Assembly (NCBI GenBank): GCA_944325445.1
Contig: CALVAG010000005.1
Span: 1 to 64,000, forward strand
Direction of reading: 5' to 3'
Length of the DNA: 64,000 nucleotides
Source: an uncultured Bacteroidales bacterium
GTDB taxonomy: Bacteria > Bacteroidota > Bacteroidia > Bacteroidales > UBA932
Position numbers and translations under genes: made by a program. Positions 44,365 through 51,851 of this stretch are shown here, piece after piece. Position 1 is the stretch's first letter. Each line of letters opens with the position of its first letter. The notes below the pieces were generated by a model. That model saw only the letters and a list, made by a program, of their open reading frames with translations. It did not search any database and was not told where the DNA came from.

Positions 44365-44787
44365 TTAACGCTTGTTCTTTGCCTCTACCGAGAGAGTGGC
44401 ATGAGGAACCAGCATAAGTCTCTCTTTCGGAATAAGTTTACCCGTTACCCTGCAGACGCCGTAAGTCTTGTTTTCTATTCTGACAAGGGCCGCTTCCAAA
44501 TTCTGGATAAACTTGTACTGCCTCTGCGCCAATTGTCCGGATTCCTCCTTCGACAATGCCGAAGCGCCCTCTTCCAATACCTTGAATGTAGGAGACGTAT
44601 CCTCTACATCGTTGCTCGTACTGTGCGTAATAGCTGCACGCAAATGCTCGTAGTCGTCACGCGCCTTCTCTAATTTCTTAAGAATGATAGCCTTGAACTC
44701 CTGCAACTCCTCGTCACTGTACCTTACTTTTTCCATCTGGGGAGCATGAGCCTCCTCACCTTTCCCCTGAGCCTGTTTGCCAGCCAT
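44365..44787 (-). CDS. TraR/DksA-family protein with a degenerate zinc finger
   Basis: 140 residues. A coiled-coil N-terminus (YSDEELQEFKAIILKKLEKA) is followed by YGVCRVTGKLIPKERLMLVP. Only one cysteine remains of the usual four, so no zinc should bind. This form is common next to lspA and ileS in Bacteroidales. It may act on RNA polymerase like DksA; that is inferred from fold only. The start at 44787 is preferred. Confidence 0.82.
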   Translation of the reverse strand: MAGKQAQGKGEEAHAPQMEKVRYSDEELQEFKAIILKKLEKARDDYEHLRAAITHSTSNDVEDTSPTFKVLEEGASALSKEESGQLAQRQYKFIQNLEAALVRIENKTYGVCRVTGKLIPKERLMLVPHATLSVEAKNKR

Positions 44788-44815
44788 AATGTTAATCGTT
44801 TTGGTTATACTGTTA

Positions 44816-47800
44816 TTAAACTCTCTCAATTTTTATGCTAATTTTTTCACCGTTCTCCCACTCTACCGCTACGGCTCCGTCGATATTGTCTGCAAGCGAA
44901 ATTTCCTGACACAAGGTCTGGCTGCAGATATAATCGCTGAAATCTTCAAGGGCATTTGCAATCTCCGTCTTGTTGGAAACAACCGCCCTGATTTTGTCCG
45001 TTACCTCAAAGTTACACTCTTTTCTCAAATTCTGTATCCTGTTTACGAGTTCCCTTGCGGTCCCCTCTCTTCTGAGAGGTTCGGTTATAACTATGTCGAG
45101 TGCAACGGTGAGCCTGCCCTCGGAGGCAACGAGCCACCCCGGCATATCTTCCGAAGTTATCTCATAATCGCCCTCCTCGAGCCTGATATTGTTGCCGTCG
45201 ATATCGAAACTGTAACCTCCTTCCCTCTCTATCCTCGCAATCTCCTTCTGGTCGAATTTTGCAAAAGCGGCGGAAATATCCTTCATGAACTTGCCGTACT
45301 TCTTGCCGAGAGTCTTGAAATTCGGTTTTATCTTCTTAGTAATCAGCCCTTCCGTATCATGTATGAATTCGGCTTCCTTGACATTCACTTCATTGAGGAC
45401 AAGTTTTTTGACCTTGGCGAACATCTCTTCTATTTCGCTGTCCAATACGGGGATGACAATCCTGGCAAGAGGCTGTCTCACCTTTATGTTTACTTTTCTC
45501 CTCAAAGCCAGAACCATGGACGAACTCAACTGGGCGAGTCCCATTCTCTTCTCCAGATTCTTGTCTATCAGTGCCCCGTCATATTCCGGCATGAGCACCA
45601 TATGGACGGAACTTTCCGGATGCCTCTGCGATACCGCATTCAGATCCAAAAAGAGACGCTCCATATAGAACGGCGCAATCGGAGCCGCCAGAACCGCGAC
45701 ATTCTCCAGACATGAATAGAGTGTCTGATATGCAGCCAGTTTGTCGCTGTCCATCACGCCGCCCCAGAATCTCTTTCTGTTCAGACGCACATACCAGTTG
45801 CTCAAATGGTCGCACACGAAATCCTGGATCATACGCCCGGCAGCGGTGACATCGTAATTTTCATAACTCTCCTTAACTCCCTTTATAAGGGTATTCATAT
45901 ATGATATTATCCAGCGGTCGATCTCCTGCCTCTCTTCCATAGGCACCTCCGGCTCCTTACCCGTAAAACCGTCTACATTCGCATAAAGTGCAAAGAATGA
46001 GTAGGTATTATAGAGAGTACCGAAGAATTTCCTGCGGACTTCGTCTACACCGGCTTCATCGAACTTCAGGTTATCCCATGGCTGTGCATTGGTAAGCATA
46101 TACCAGCGGAGAGAATCCGCCCCGTATTTGTTGAGAGCCTTGAACGGGTCCACTGCATTTCCGAGTCTCTTGCTCATCTTGTTGCCCTCTTTATCGAGAA
46201 CCAGGCCGTTCGCAAGCACATTCTTGAAAGCCACCTTGTTGCTTACCATCGTGGATATAGCATGCAGCGTAAAGAACCAGCCGCGTGTCTGGTCCACGCC
46301 TTCCGCAATGAAATCAGCCGTCTGCCCGAACTCCGGAGAAGAGAGTTTTGCAAGTCCCTCCTGCGCATAAGGCATGGCGCCCGAATCGAACCATACGTCT
46401 ATAAGGTCCGTCTCCCTCTTCATAGGCTTTCCAGAATCTGAAACTAAAATAAAGTCGTCTACATAAGGGCGGTGCAAGTCTATTCTGTCGTAATTTTCTG
46501 CAGAGAAGTCCTCCGGCACGAACCCTTTCTCCTTTAACGGATTGGAGCTCATGAATCCGGCAGCGACAGATTTCTCCAGCTCGCTGTACAGTTCCGCAAC
46601 CGAACCTATGCACTTCTCCTCGGCCTTGTCTTCGGTTCTCCATATAGGAAGCGGGGTTCCCCAATATCTGCTTCGCGAAAGGTTCCAGTCCTGAAGGTTC
46701 TCCAACCATTTTCCGAATCTTCCGCTTCCGGTGCTTTCCGGTTTCCAGTTTATGGTCCTGTTAAGCTCGATAAGCCTCTCCTGAACCGCAGTGGTCTTTA
46801 TGAACCATGAATCGAGCGGATAATAAAGCACGGGTTTGTCTGTACGCCAGCAGTGCGGGTACGAGTGGACATGCTTCTCTATCTTGAAGGCCTTGCCCTG
46901 CTGCTTGAGAGCCACGCATATATCCACATCTATCGTATCGGCATCGGGAGCCAGGTCCGGGTCATATGCATTCTTTACATATCTGCCGGCAAAAGAGCCA
47001 TACTCCGCCATATTCACCCTCTCTTTCACAAAGCTTTCCGAAAGGTCCTCCATTCTGTACATCTTGCCGGTCCGGTCTACCATCGGCTGGTTCAAGCCAT
47101 CTTTGTCCACTACGAAAAACGGAGCTATATTATTTATCTTGGAAACCTTATCGTCATCCGCACCGAATGTGGGAGCTATATGCACTATGCCGGTACCGTC
47201 CGATGTGGTCACATAATCGCCGGTTATTACACGCATCGTGTTCTCCTCCGGTTTCATCCAGGGAATGAGCTGTTCATACCTTATTCCCGCCAGTTCCGGA
47301 CCCTTTATAACCTGCTCCGAAACCTTGAACGGTATCAGTTTGTCCCCCTTCTTATACTCCGACAGCTCCAATCCTTCTGCCTTTTTGTTGAAATGGGCAT
47401 AAAGCAGCTCCTTTGCGACGATATAGGTCGCGGGGGCACCGCTGTACGGATTGAACGAACGCACCTTTACATACTCTATCCCCGGACCGACGCAAAGCGC
47501 CACATTGCTCGGAAGAGTCCACGGAGTCGTTGTCCATGCCAGAAAACAGAGCTGGTCATCCGCCGTTTCAAAAAGCGGGTCATTATAGAGGAAGGCCGAC
47601 TTCTCATCCTTTACGACCCTGAACTGCGCGACCACCGTAGTGTCCTTTACATCCCTGTAGCAGCCAGGCTGGTTGAGTTCGTGCGAACTGAGTCCGGTAC
47701 CGGCCGCCGGAGAAAAGGGCTGTATTGTGTAGCCTTTATAAAGGAAACCCTTGCCGTACAAGTCTTTGAGCAGATACCACAGCGTCTCTATATAACGGTT

Positions 47801-48256
47801 GTCATACGTTATATACGGATTGTCCATATCTACCCAATAGCCTATCTTTTCCGTGAGCGACACCCATTCGCGGGTATACTTCATCACCTCTTTCCTGCAG
47901 GCCTTGTTATAATCGTCTACGCTTATCTTCTTACCGATATCTTCCTTTGTGATGCCGAGCATCTTCTCCACTCCCAACTCCACCGGCAGACCGTGAGTGT
48001 CCCAACCGGCCTTTCTCGAAACATAATAGCCGCTCTGTGTCTTGAATCTGCAAAATACGTCCTTGATGGCACGCGCCATGACATGGTGGATGCCAGGCAT
48101 GCCGTTGGCAGAAGGCGGTCCTTCGAAAAAGACGAACTTCTTGGCTCCTTCCCTGGCCTTGAGGCTCTTCCCGAAACAATTCTCATCTTTCCATTTCTTT
48201 AGTATAGAATTGTTTATCTCTACTAAATCTAAATTCTTGTATTCTGCGAATCCCAT
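44816..48256 (-). CDS. ileS: Isoleucyl-tRNA synthetase
   Basis: 1146 residues. The class I HIGH motif appears as PGIHHVMARAIKD and the KMSKS motif as GNKMSKRLGN; the editing domain (TTPWTLPSNVALCVGPG) is between them. The C-terminal region contains an anticodon-binding domain and an IleS2-type tail. It is a long, eukaryote-like type common in Bacteroidota. It is the first gene of a run ileS-dksA-like-lspA-sua5-cysK and has a -7 box at 48278-48285. Confidence 0.97.
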   Translation of the reverse strand: MGFAEYKNLDLVEINNSILKKWKDENCFGKSLKAREGAKKFVFFEGPPSANGMPGIHHVMARAIKDVFCRFKTQSGYYVSRKAGWDTHGLPVELGVEKMLGITKEDIGKKISVDDYNKACRKEVMKYTREWVSLTEKIGYWVDMDNPYITYDNRYIETLWYLLKDLYGKGFLYKGYTIQPFSPAAGTGLSSHELNQPGCYRDVKDTTVVAQFRVVKDEKSAFLYNDPLFETADDQLCFLAWTTTPWTLPSNVALCVGPGIEYVKVRSFNPYSGAPATYIVAKELLYAHFNKKAEGLELSEYKKGDKLIPFKVSEQVIKGPELAGIRYEQLIPWMKPEENTMRVITGDYVTTSDGTGIVHIAPTFGADDDKVSKINNIAPFFVVDKDGLNQPMVDRTGKMYRMEDLSESFVKERVNMAEYGSFAGRYVKNAYDPDLAPDADTIDVDICVALKQQGKAFKIEKHVHSYPHCWRTDKPVLYYPLDSWFIKTTAVQERLIELNRTINWKPESTGSGRFGKWLENLQDWNLSRSRYWGTPLPIWRTEDKAEEKCIGSVAELYSELEKSVAAGFMSSNPLKEKGFVPEDFSAENYDRIDLHRPYVDDFILVSDSGKPMKRETDLIDVWFDSGAMPYAQEGLAKLSSPEFGQTADFIAEGVDQTRGWFFTLHAISTMVSNKVAFKNVLANGLVLDKEGNKMSKRLGNAVDPFKALNKYGADSLRWYMLTNAQPWDNLKFDEAGVDEVRRKFFGTLYNTYSFFALYANVDGFTGKEPEVPMEERQEIDRWIISYMNTLIKGVKESYENYDVTAAGRMIQDFVCDHLSNWYVRLNRKRFWGGVMDSDKLAAYQTLYSCLENVAVLAAPIAPFYMERLFLDLNAVSQRHPESSVHMVLMPEYDGALIDKNLEKRMGLAQLSSSMVLALRRKVNIKVRQPLARIVIPVLDSEIEEMFAKVKKLVLNEVNVKEAEFIHDTEGLITKKIKPNFKTLGKKYGKFMKDISAAFAKFDQKEIARIEREGGYSFDIDGNNIRLEEGDYEITSEDMPGWLVASEGRLTVALDIVITEPLRREGTARELVNRIQNLRKECNFEVTDKIRAVVSNKTEIANALEDFSDYICSQTLCQEISLADNIDGAVAVEWENGEKISIKIERV

Positions 48257-48277
48257 TTGCTTTTAAATTTGAATTTG

Positions 48278-48285
48278 CAAAGATA
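48278..48285 (-). promoter_or_regulatory. -7 box of ileS
   Basis: TATCTTTG on the minus strand, 21 nt before the ileS start. Confidence 0.5.
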
Positions 48286-48336
48286 AAATAAATACCTATT
48301 TTTGAAAAAATTTGTTGCGTAATAATATACCTGTCA

Positions 48337-48831
48337 ATGGATTTGAGCGTTATAGACATTATAGTTCTGGTTATAATAATCGCATGCGCAATATTCGGGG
48401 CAATCAAGGGTTTCATCTCCCAAATAGTAAGCATTCTTTCACTGATAGCCGGAATATGGTGCGCCTGCAAGCTGTCGGAACTCCTTGCAAAATATATAAA
48501 AGAGTGGTTTGCAATAGGTGAAAATGCGGTCTACATAATCTCTTTCATAGCGATTCTGGTTGTGGTAATTATTCTGGGGCACTTCATAGGACGTGGAATA
48601 GAAAAAATCGTAAGGCTCTCCATGCTGAGCTGGCTCAACAGGCTGCTGGGCTTTCTCTTTGCAGCGGCAAAGGTGGTGCTCATCCTTTCGGTCATAGTCT
48701 ATATCATTGATTATATAGACAAAGCGTGGAATCTCATTCCCGAATCCCTTGCCCAAGGCTCACTATTCTATTCATCATTTTTAAAAATTTCCAAAACTTT
48801 CTTTCCCTATCTGCAAGGCATCATAGGCTAA
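48337..48831 (+). CDS. cvpA: CvpA-family membrane protein
   Basis: 164 residues with four hydrophobic helices. It begins MDLSVIDIIVLVIIIACAIF and has the GxxKGF signature (GAIKGFISQIVS). CvpA proteins affect colicin V production or envelope stability in other bacteria; the molecular role is not settled. Here the gene stands alone, divergent from ileS and upstream of the peptide-export locus. The proximity is suggestive because CvpA was named for bacteriocin export, but it is a common housekeeping gene in Bacteroidales. Confidence 0.88.
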   Translation: MDLSVIDIIVLVIIIACAIFGAIKGFISQIVSILSLIAGIWCACKLSELLAKYIKEWFAIGENAVYIISFIAILVVVIILGHFIGRGIEKIVRLSMLSWLNRLLGFLFAAAKVVLILSVIVYIIDYIDKAWNLIPESLAQGSLFYSSFLKISKTFFPYLQGIIG

Positions 48832-48904
48832 AAGCATCTACAAAAAGAGAGTTTTTATCTTTTTACATCTTTTCATCCGGCGTTGCGACAGATATTTGCA
48901 TCAA

Positions 48905-49075
48905 ATGAAAAGGGAAGATAAAAATATTCTGCTGTCGGAGCAGATAACCGGGAGCGTAGAGTGGATTATAATAAAAAGGGCTCCCGGCTCTCTCGGAAGA
49001 TACGTTATCCTGCTTGCCGCAGATATATTGTTCATACTCTTTTCACTCTGTTATTTGGTTAGTTTTAACGGTTGA
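48905..49075 (+). CDS. 56-aa single-helix membrane peptide
   Basis: MKREDKNILLSEQITGSVEW starts a 56-residue frame with one strong C-terminal transmembrane helix (YVILLAADILFILFSLCYLV). The frame is complete (ATG 48905 to TGA 49075) and too short for most gene callers. It lies immediately upstream of a structured element and the C39 exporter. Immunity protein, transporter accessory or chance ORF are the options; codon quality and position favour a real gene. Confidence 0.5.
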   Translation: MKREDKNILLSEQITGSVEWIIIKRAPGSLGRYVILLAADILFILFSLCYLVSFNG

Positions 49076-49080
49076 GACCG

Positions 49081-49148
49081 GTAGGGGCGTTGATGTGAAG
49101 TAGGCTTGAAAGGGGGAAGCAAGCAGTGGAGATTGGCAATGCCCCTAC
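49081..49148 (+). promoter_or_regulatory. Structured element with 12-bp closing stem
   Basis: GTAGGGGCGTTG (49081-49092) pairs with CAATGCCCCTAC (49137-49148), 12 bp with one G-U pair. Inside, GCTTG/CAAGC forms a second hairpin. A T-rich stretch (tttatttaaatt) follows, so it can act as terminator or attenuator between the small peptide gene and the exporter gene. Confidence 0.6.
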
Positions 49149-49163
49149 TTTATTTAAATTGAG

Positions 49164-51332
49164 ATGAAGATGGCTCGAGGGGGAGAAAAGGATGTAAAGA
49201 TAAGGCAGCTGCAGACTTACGACTGCGGCGCGGCATGTCTGGCTTCAGTGGCAGGCTGGTACGGCGTCTATCTTCCCCTTATGAAAATCAGGTATCTCTG
49301 CGGATGTACAGAGGAGGGTATCTCTGTAAAGGGAATTCTCGACGGTGCAAACAAAATGGGATTCTACGCCAAGGCCTACAAATCTCCGGGAAAGGATATC
49401 TCGTTCTATAAAGAGATGAATGTTCCGGCGATAGCCCATATCAAGACCGAACAGGAGATGCTCCATTTCGTGGTCATTTACGGGTTGAAGGGAGAGAGAG
49501 TGAAAATAATGGACCCTGCGACCGGAGAGTTCAGGAAAATGGCTGTGGAGGAGTTCGTAAAACAGTGGACAGGCATAATCATACTTGTCACGCCGGGGAA
49601 CAATTTCAAAAAGGGCGGGAGCAGAAAGAGAGGCCGTGCGGAATTTTACAAGGTGCTGCTGTTCCATAAAAAGGAGATGGCCCTGCTCCTTATTGGCTCT
49701 CTCGCAATTATGGTTACGGGCATCTTCTACTCTATTCTGCTGCAGCAGATTATAGACAATGCCATACTTCCCGGGAACAGGAGGGTACTATGGACGGCGG
49801 CAATTATTCTTGCAGTTGCGACCGCCCTGGTTCTTTGTCTGAACTACGCAAAAGAGATGCTGTCGCTCAGGACGGGGATACGGATAGATTGCAGGCTTGT
49901 CCTTGCGTATCTGCGCAAACTGTTTGCCATGCCCCTGCGTTTCTTCTGGCAGTATAAGGCCGGAGATTTGAACTCGCGCGTGGCTGACTCTTTCAAAATA
50001 AGGGAGATACTTTGCGAAGGGCTGGTTTCCGTTGCGGCGAACTCGTTTGCCCTGCTCTGCAGCATGGCAATAATGTTTTGCTATAACAGCCGCCTGGCAT
50101 TGCTGGTCCTGCTCTATATTCCGCTCTATATTCTCCTTTTTTATATTTCGAAAAGGATAAATAAAAAATATAACAGGAAACTGGCGGTAAAGGGAGCGGA
50201 AATGGAGTCGAATGTCATAAGCGGCATAGACTCCGTAGAGACATTGAAATATTACAACTCCGAAGAGATGGCATTGGAAAGGATAGAACGCAGCTATTCA
50301 GACCTCACCGAGCTGTTTTACAACGGGGGAAGGGCAGTCATAGGGTTCGACACCGCTGCCGAATCGCTCTCCCGCACGCTCTTGGCCTCTATCCTGATAG
50401 CAGGCGGATTCTACTCTCTCGAAGGGGAGATTACGGCGGGAGAGCTTATCTCGTTCTACACGCTCTGCAGTTTCTTTACCGCCCCGCTCAATGCCTTGAT
50501 AAACATGAATAATCTCATGGCGGAAGCCGATGTCTCGATGGAACGGATTTTTGAGATACTGGATGCGGATGACGAATCGCCATATACCGGCAAACGGCCG
50601 GATATGGTTCCGGTTTCGCCTCAAGAGATAGATATAAAAGGGCTTTCGTTTTCGTATCCGGGCAGAGAGATGATTTTCAAAGATCTGAACCTTACGATAA
50701 AGAGAGGCGAACTCACCTTGGTCGCAGGGGAGAGCGGCTGCGGCAAAAGCACGCTGCTTTCGCTCATAACAGGAGAATATCCCTTTTCGGAAGGGGAGAT
50801 AACAATCGGCGGGATATCCGTCAGGCATATCGATATACGGAGTTTGAGAGAGTATATTACCGTAGTGCCCCAAAGGGCCGTAATACTGAACTGCACGCTT
50901 CTGCAGAATATCGCCCCTGAACGGGGAGGCTGCGATACGGAAAAGGTACGCTCAATCTGCAAGAGACTGAATCTTGACGGCATGGTCAAAGACCTGCCGT
51001 TCGGGCTCAATACCGATTTGAACGAAAAGGGAATAAAACTTTCAGGGGGAGAAATCCGGAGAATTGCGGTGGCAAGAGCCATTTACAGGGATACGCCGGT
51101 TTACCTGTTCGATGAACCCACGGCATCGGTAGACCGGGAGAACAAAAGGCTTGTCATACGCGAAATAGATTCACTGAGAAGGCGGAATAAAAGCGTGGTC
51201 GTTGTAACTCACGATATTGAAGCCTTTTACAGATACGGTGCCGGAATAGATAAGATAATAAGGATATTCAGAGATAAAACGAGTGCGCACTCGGCGGTGG
51301 AGGTCTGCACACCTGAATCGCAGATATTTTAA
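49164..51332 (+). CDS. C39 peptidase-containing ABC exporter
   Basis: 722 residues. Residues 1-140 are a C39 cysteine peptidase that removes double-glycine leaders: the catalytic Cys is in QTYDCGAACLAS, His in EMLHFVVIYG, and Asp in KIMDPATGE. A six-helix ABC membrane domain follows (residues about 160-440). The ATPase domain has AGESGCGKST (Walker A), LSGGEIRRIAVARA (signature) and VYLFDEPTAS (Walker B). It should cleave and export the two peptides encoded directly downstream. No HlyD-type adaptor lies adjacent. An alternative start at 49170 is possible. Confidence 0.95.
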   Translation: MKMARGGEKDVKIRQLQTYDCGAACLASVAGWYGVYLPLMKIRYLCGCTEEGISVKGILDGANKMGFYAKAYKSPGKDISFYKEMNVPAIAHIKTEQEMLHFVVIYGLKGERVKIMDPATGEFRKMAVEEFVKQWTGIIILVTPGNNFKKGGSRKRGRAEFYKVLLFHKKEMALLLIGSLAIMVTGIFYSILLQQIIDNAILPGNRRVLWTAAIILAVATALVLCLNYAKEMLSLRTGIRIDCRLVLAYLRKLFAMPLRFFWQYKAGDLNSRVADSFKIREILCEGLVSVAANSFALLCSMAIMFCYNSRLALLVLLYIPLYILLFYISKRINKKYNRKLAVKGAEMESNVISGIDSVETLKYYNSEEMALERIERSYSDLTELFYNGGRAVIGFDTAAESLSRTLLASILIAGGFYSLEGEITAGELISFYTLCSFFTAPLNALINMNNLMAEADVSMERIFEILDADDESPYTGKRPDMVPVSPQEIDIKGLSFSYPGREMIFKDLNLTIKRGELTLVAGESGCGKSTLLSLITGEYPFSEGEITIGGISVRHIDIRSLREYITVVPQRAVILNCTLLQNIAPERGGCDTEKVRSICKRLNLDGMVKDLPFGLNTDLNEKGIKLSGGEIRRIAVARAIYRDTPVYLFDEPTASVDRENKRLVIREIDSLRRRNKSVVVVTHDIEAFYRYGAGIDKIIRIFRDKTSAHSAVEVCTPESQIF

Positions 51333-51344
51333 ACACTATTGACT

Positions 51345-51533
51345 ATGGAAAAAATCGCTATTTGCAGGACAGGCCTGCAGGAGCTCAGCTCCAAAGAGTT
51401 GGAAATGAAGGGAGGCGTTACCTGGGACCAGGTAGTAAAGGTCTTCAGGGTTGTGAAAAAGGTTATCAATTTTATCAATGATTACAAAGACGATATCCGC
51501 AAGGGATTCGAAAAGGGATGGAGGATGTTGTGA
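51345..51533 (+). CDS. Double-glycine leader peptide 1 (bacteriocin-like)
   Basis: 62 residues. The leader LQELSSKELEMKGG matches C39-substrate leaders (conserved L, E, L, M, GG); cleavage after GG leaves a 38-residue product starting VTWDQVVKVF. It is cysteine-free, with alternating basic and hydrophobic residues (VFRVVKKVINFINDYKDD), suggesting an amphipathic helix. ATG 51345 is 12 bp after the exporter stop. The gene overlaps peptide gene 2 as TGATG. Confidence 0.8.
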   Translation: MEKIAICRTGLQELSSKELEMKGGVTWDQVVKVFRVVKKVINFINDYKDDIRKGFEKGWRML

Positions 51534-51733
51534 TGAACGGACTTATTGAACTTAAAACGTGTGAAAGCGCGGCAATCTACGGAGGAAAACGCAACGAAGA
51601 TGTGGCACAATTCGTGGGATTCGTGGCACAATGCGTGGGAGCACTCTCGAAGATGGTCTACCTTGTAATGAAAAGAAGCCATCAGGCTTTCATGTGGAAA
51701 TATGGAGGCAACGGCGTCTACAGCTGGAGATAA
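51533..51733 (+). CDS. Double-glycine leader peptide 2 (bacteriocin-like)
   Basis: 66 residues. A short leader (NGLIELKTCESAAIYGG) ends in GG; the mature part has about 48 residues, is basic at the start, contains a hydrophobic stretch (VAQFVGFVAQCVGALS), one cysteine, and ends WKYGGNGVYSWR. The start codon overlaps the stop of peptide 1 (TGATG), which should give near 1:1 translation. Together the two fit a two-component peptide toxin or signal. No homologue is recognised. Confidence 0.75.
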   Translation: MNGLIELKTCESAAIYGGKRNEDVAQFVGFVAQCVGALSKMVYLVMKRSHQAFMWKYGGNGVYSWR

Positions 51734-51740
51734 TATTCAT

Positions 51741-51776
51741 GTTGCGGACAGATACGGCATTTTGTCCGCAACTTAT
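51741..51776 (+). terminator. Hairpin after the peptide genes
   Basis: GTTGCGGACA (51741-51750) pairs perfectly with TGTCCGCAAC (51763-51772). The T-run is weak (ttata), so termination may be partial. Confidence 0.6.
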
Positions 51777-51824
51777 ATTGCAGAAAATCTCATTTTCGAT
51801 TAGGGTGTTCAATCGCTGAAATGT

Positions 51825-51832
51825 TATATTTG
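51825..51832 (+). promoter_or_regulatory. -7 box of the M14 peptidase operon
   Basis: TATATTTG, 19 nt before ATG 51852. Confidence 0.6.
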
Positions 51833-51851
51833 TGTAACAAAAAAAGAACCT

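Noticed and set aside
46853..48202. 449-aa frame antisense to ileS
   Set aside because: It is a shadow of the ileS coding sequence; no domain is recognisable and ileS is unquestionably real.
51690..51733. True class IIa (pediocin-like) bacteriocin
   Set aside because: The YGNGV-like motif is at the wrong end, has an extra glycine and lacks the paired cysteines of that class.
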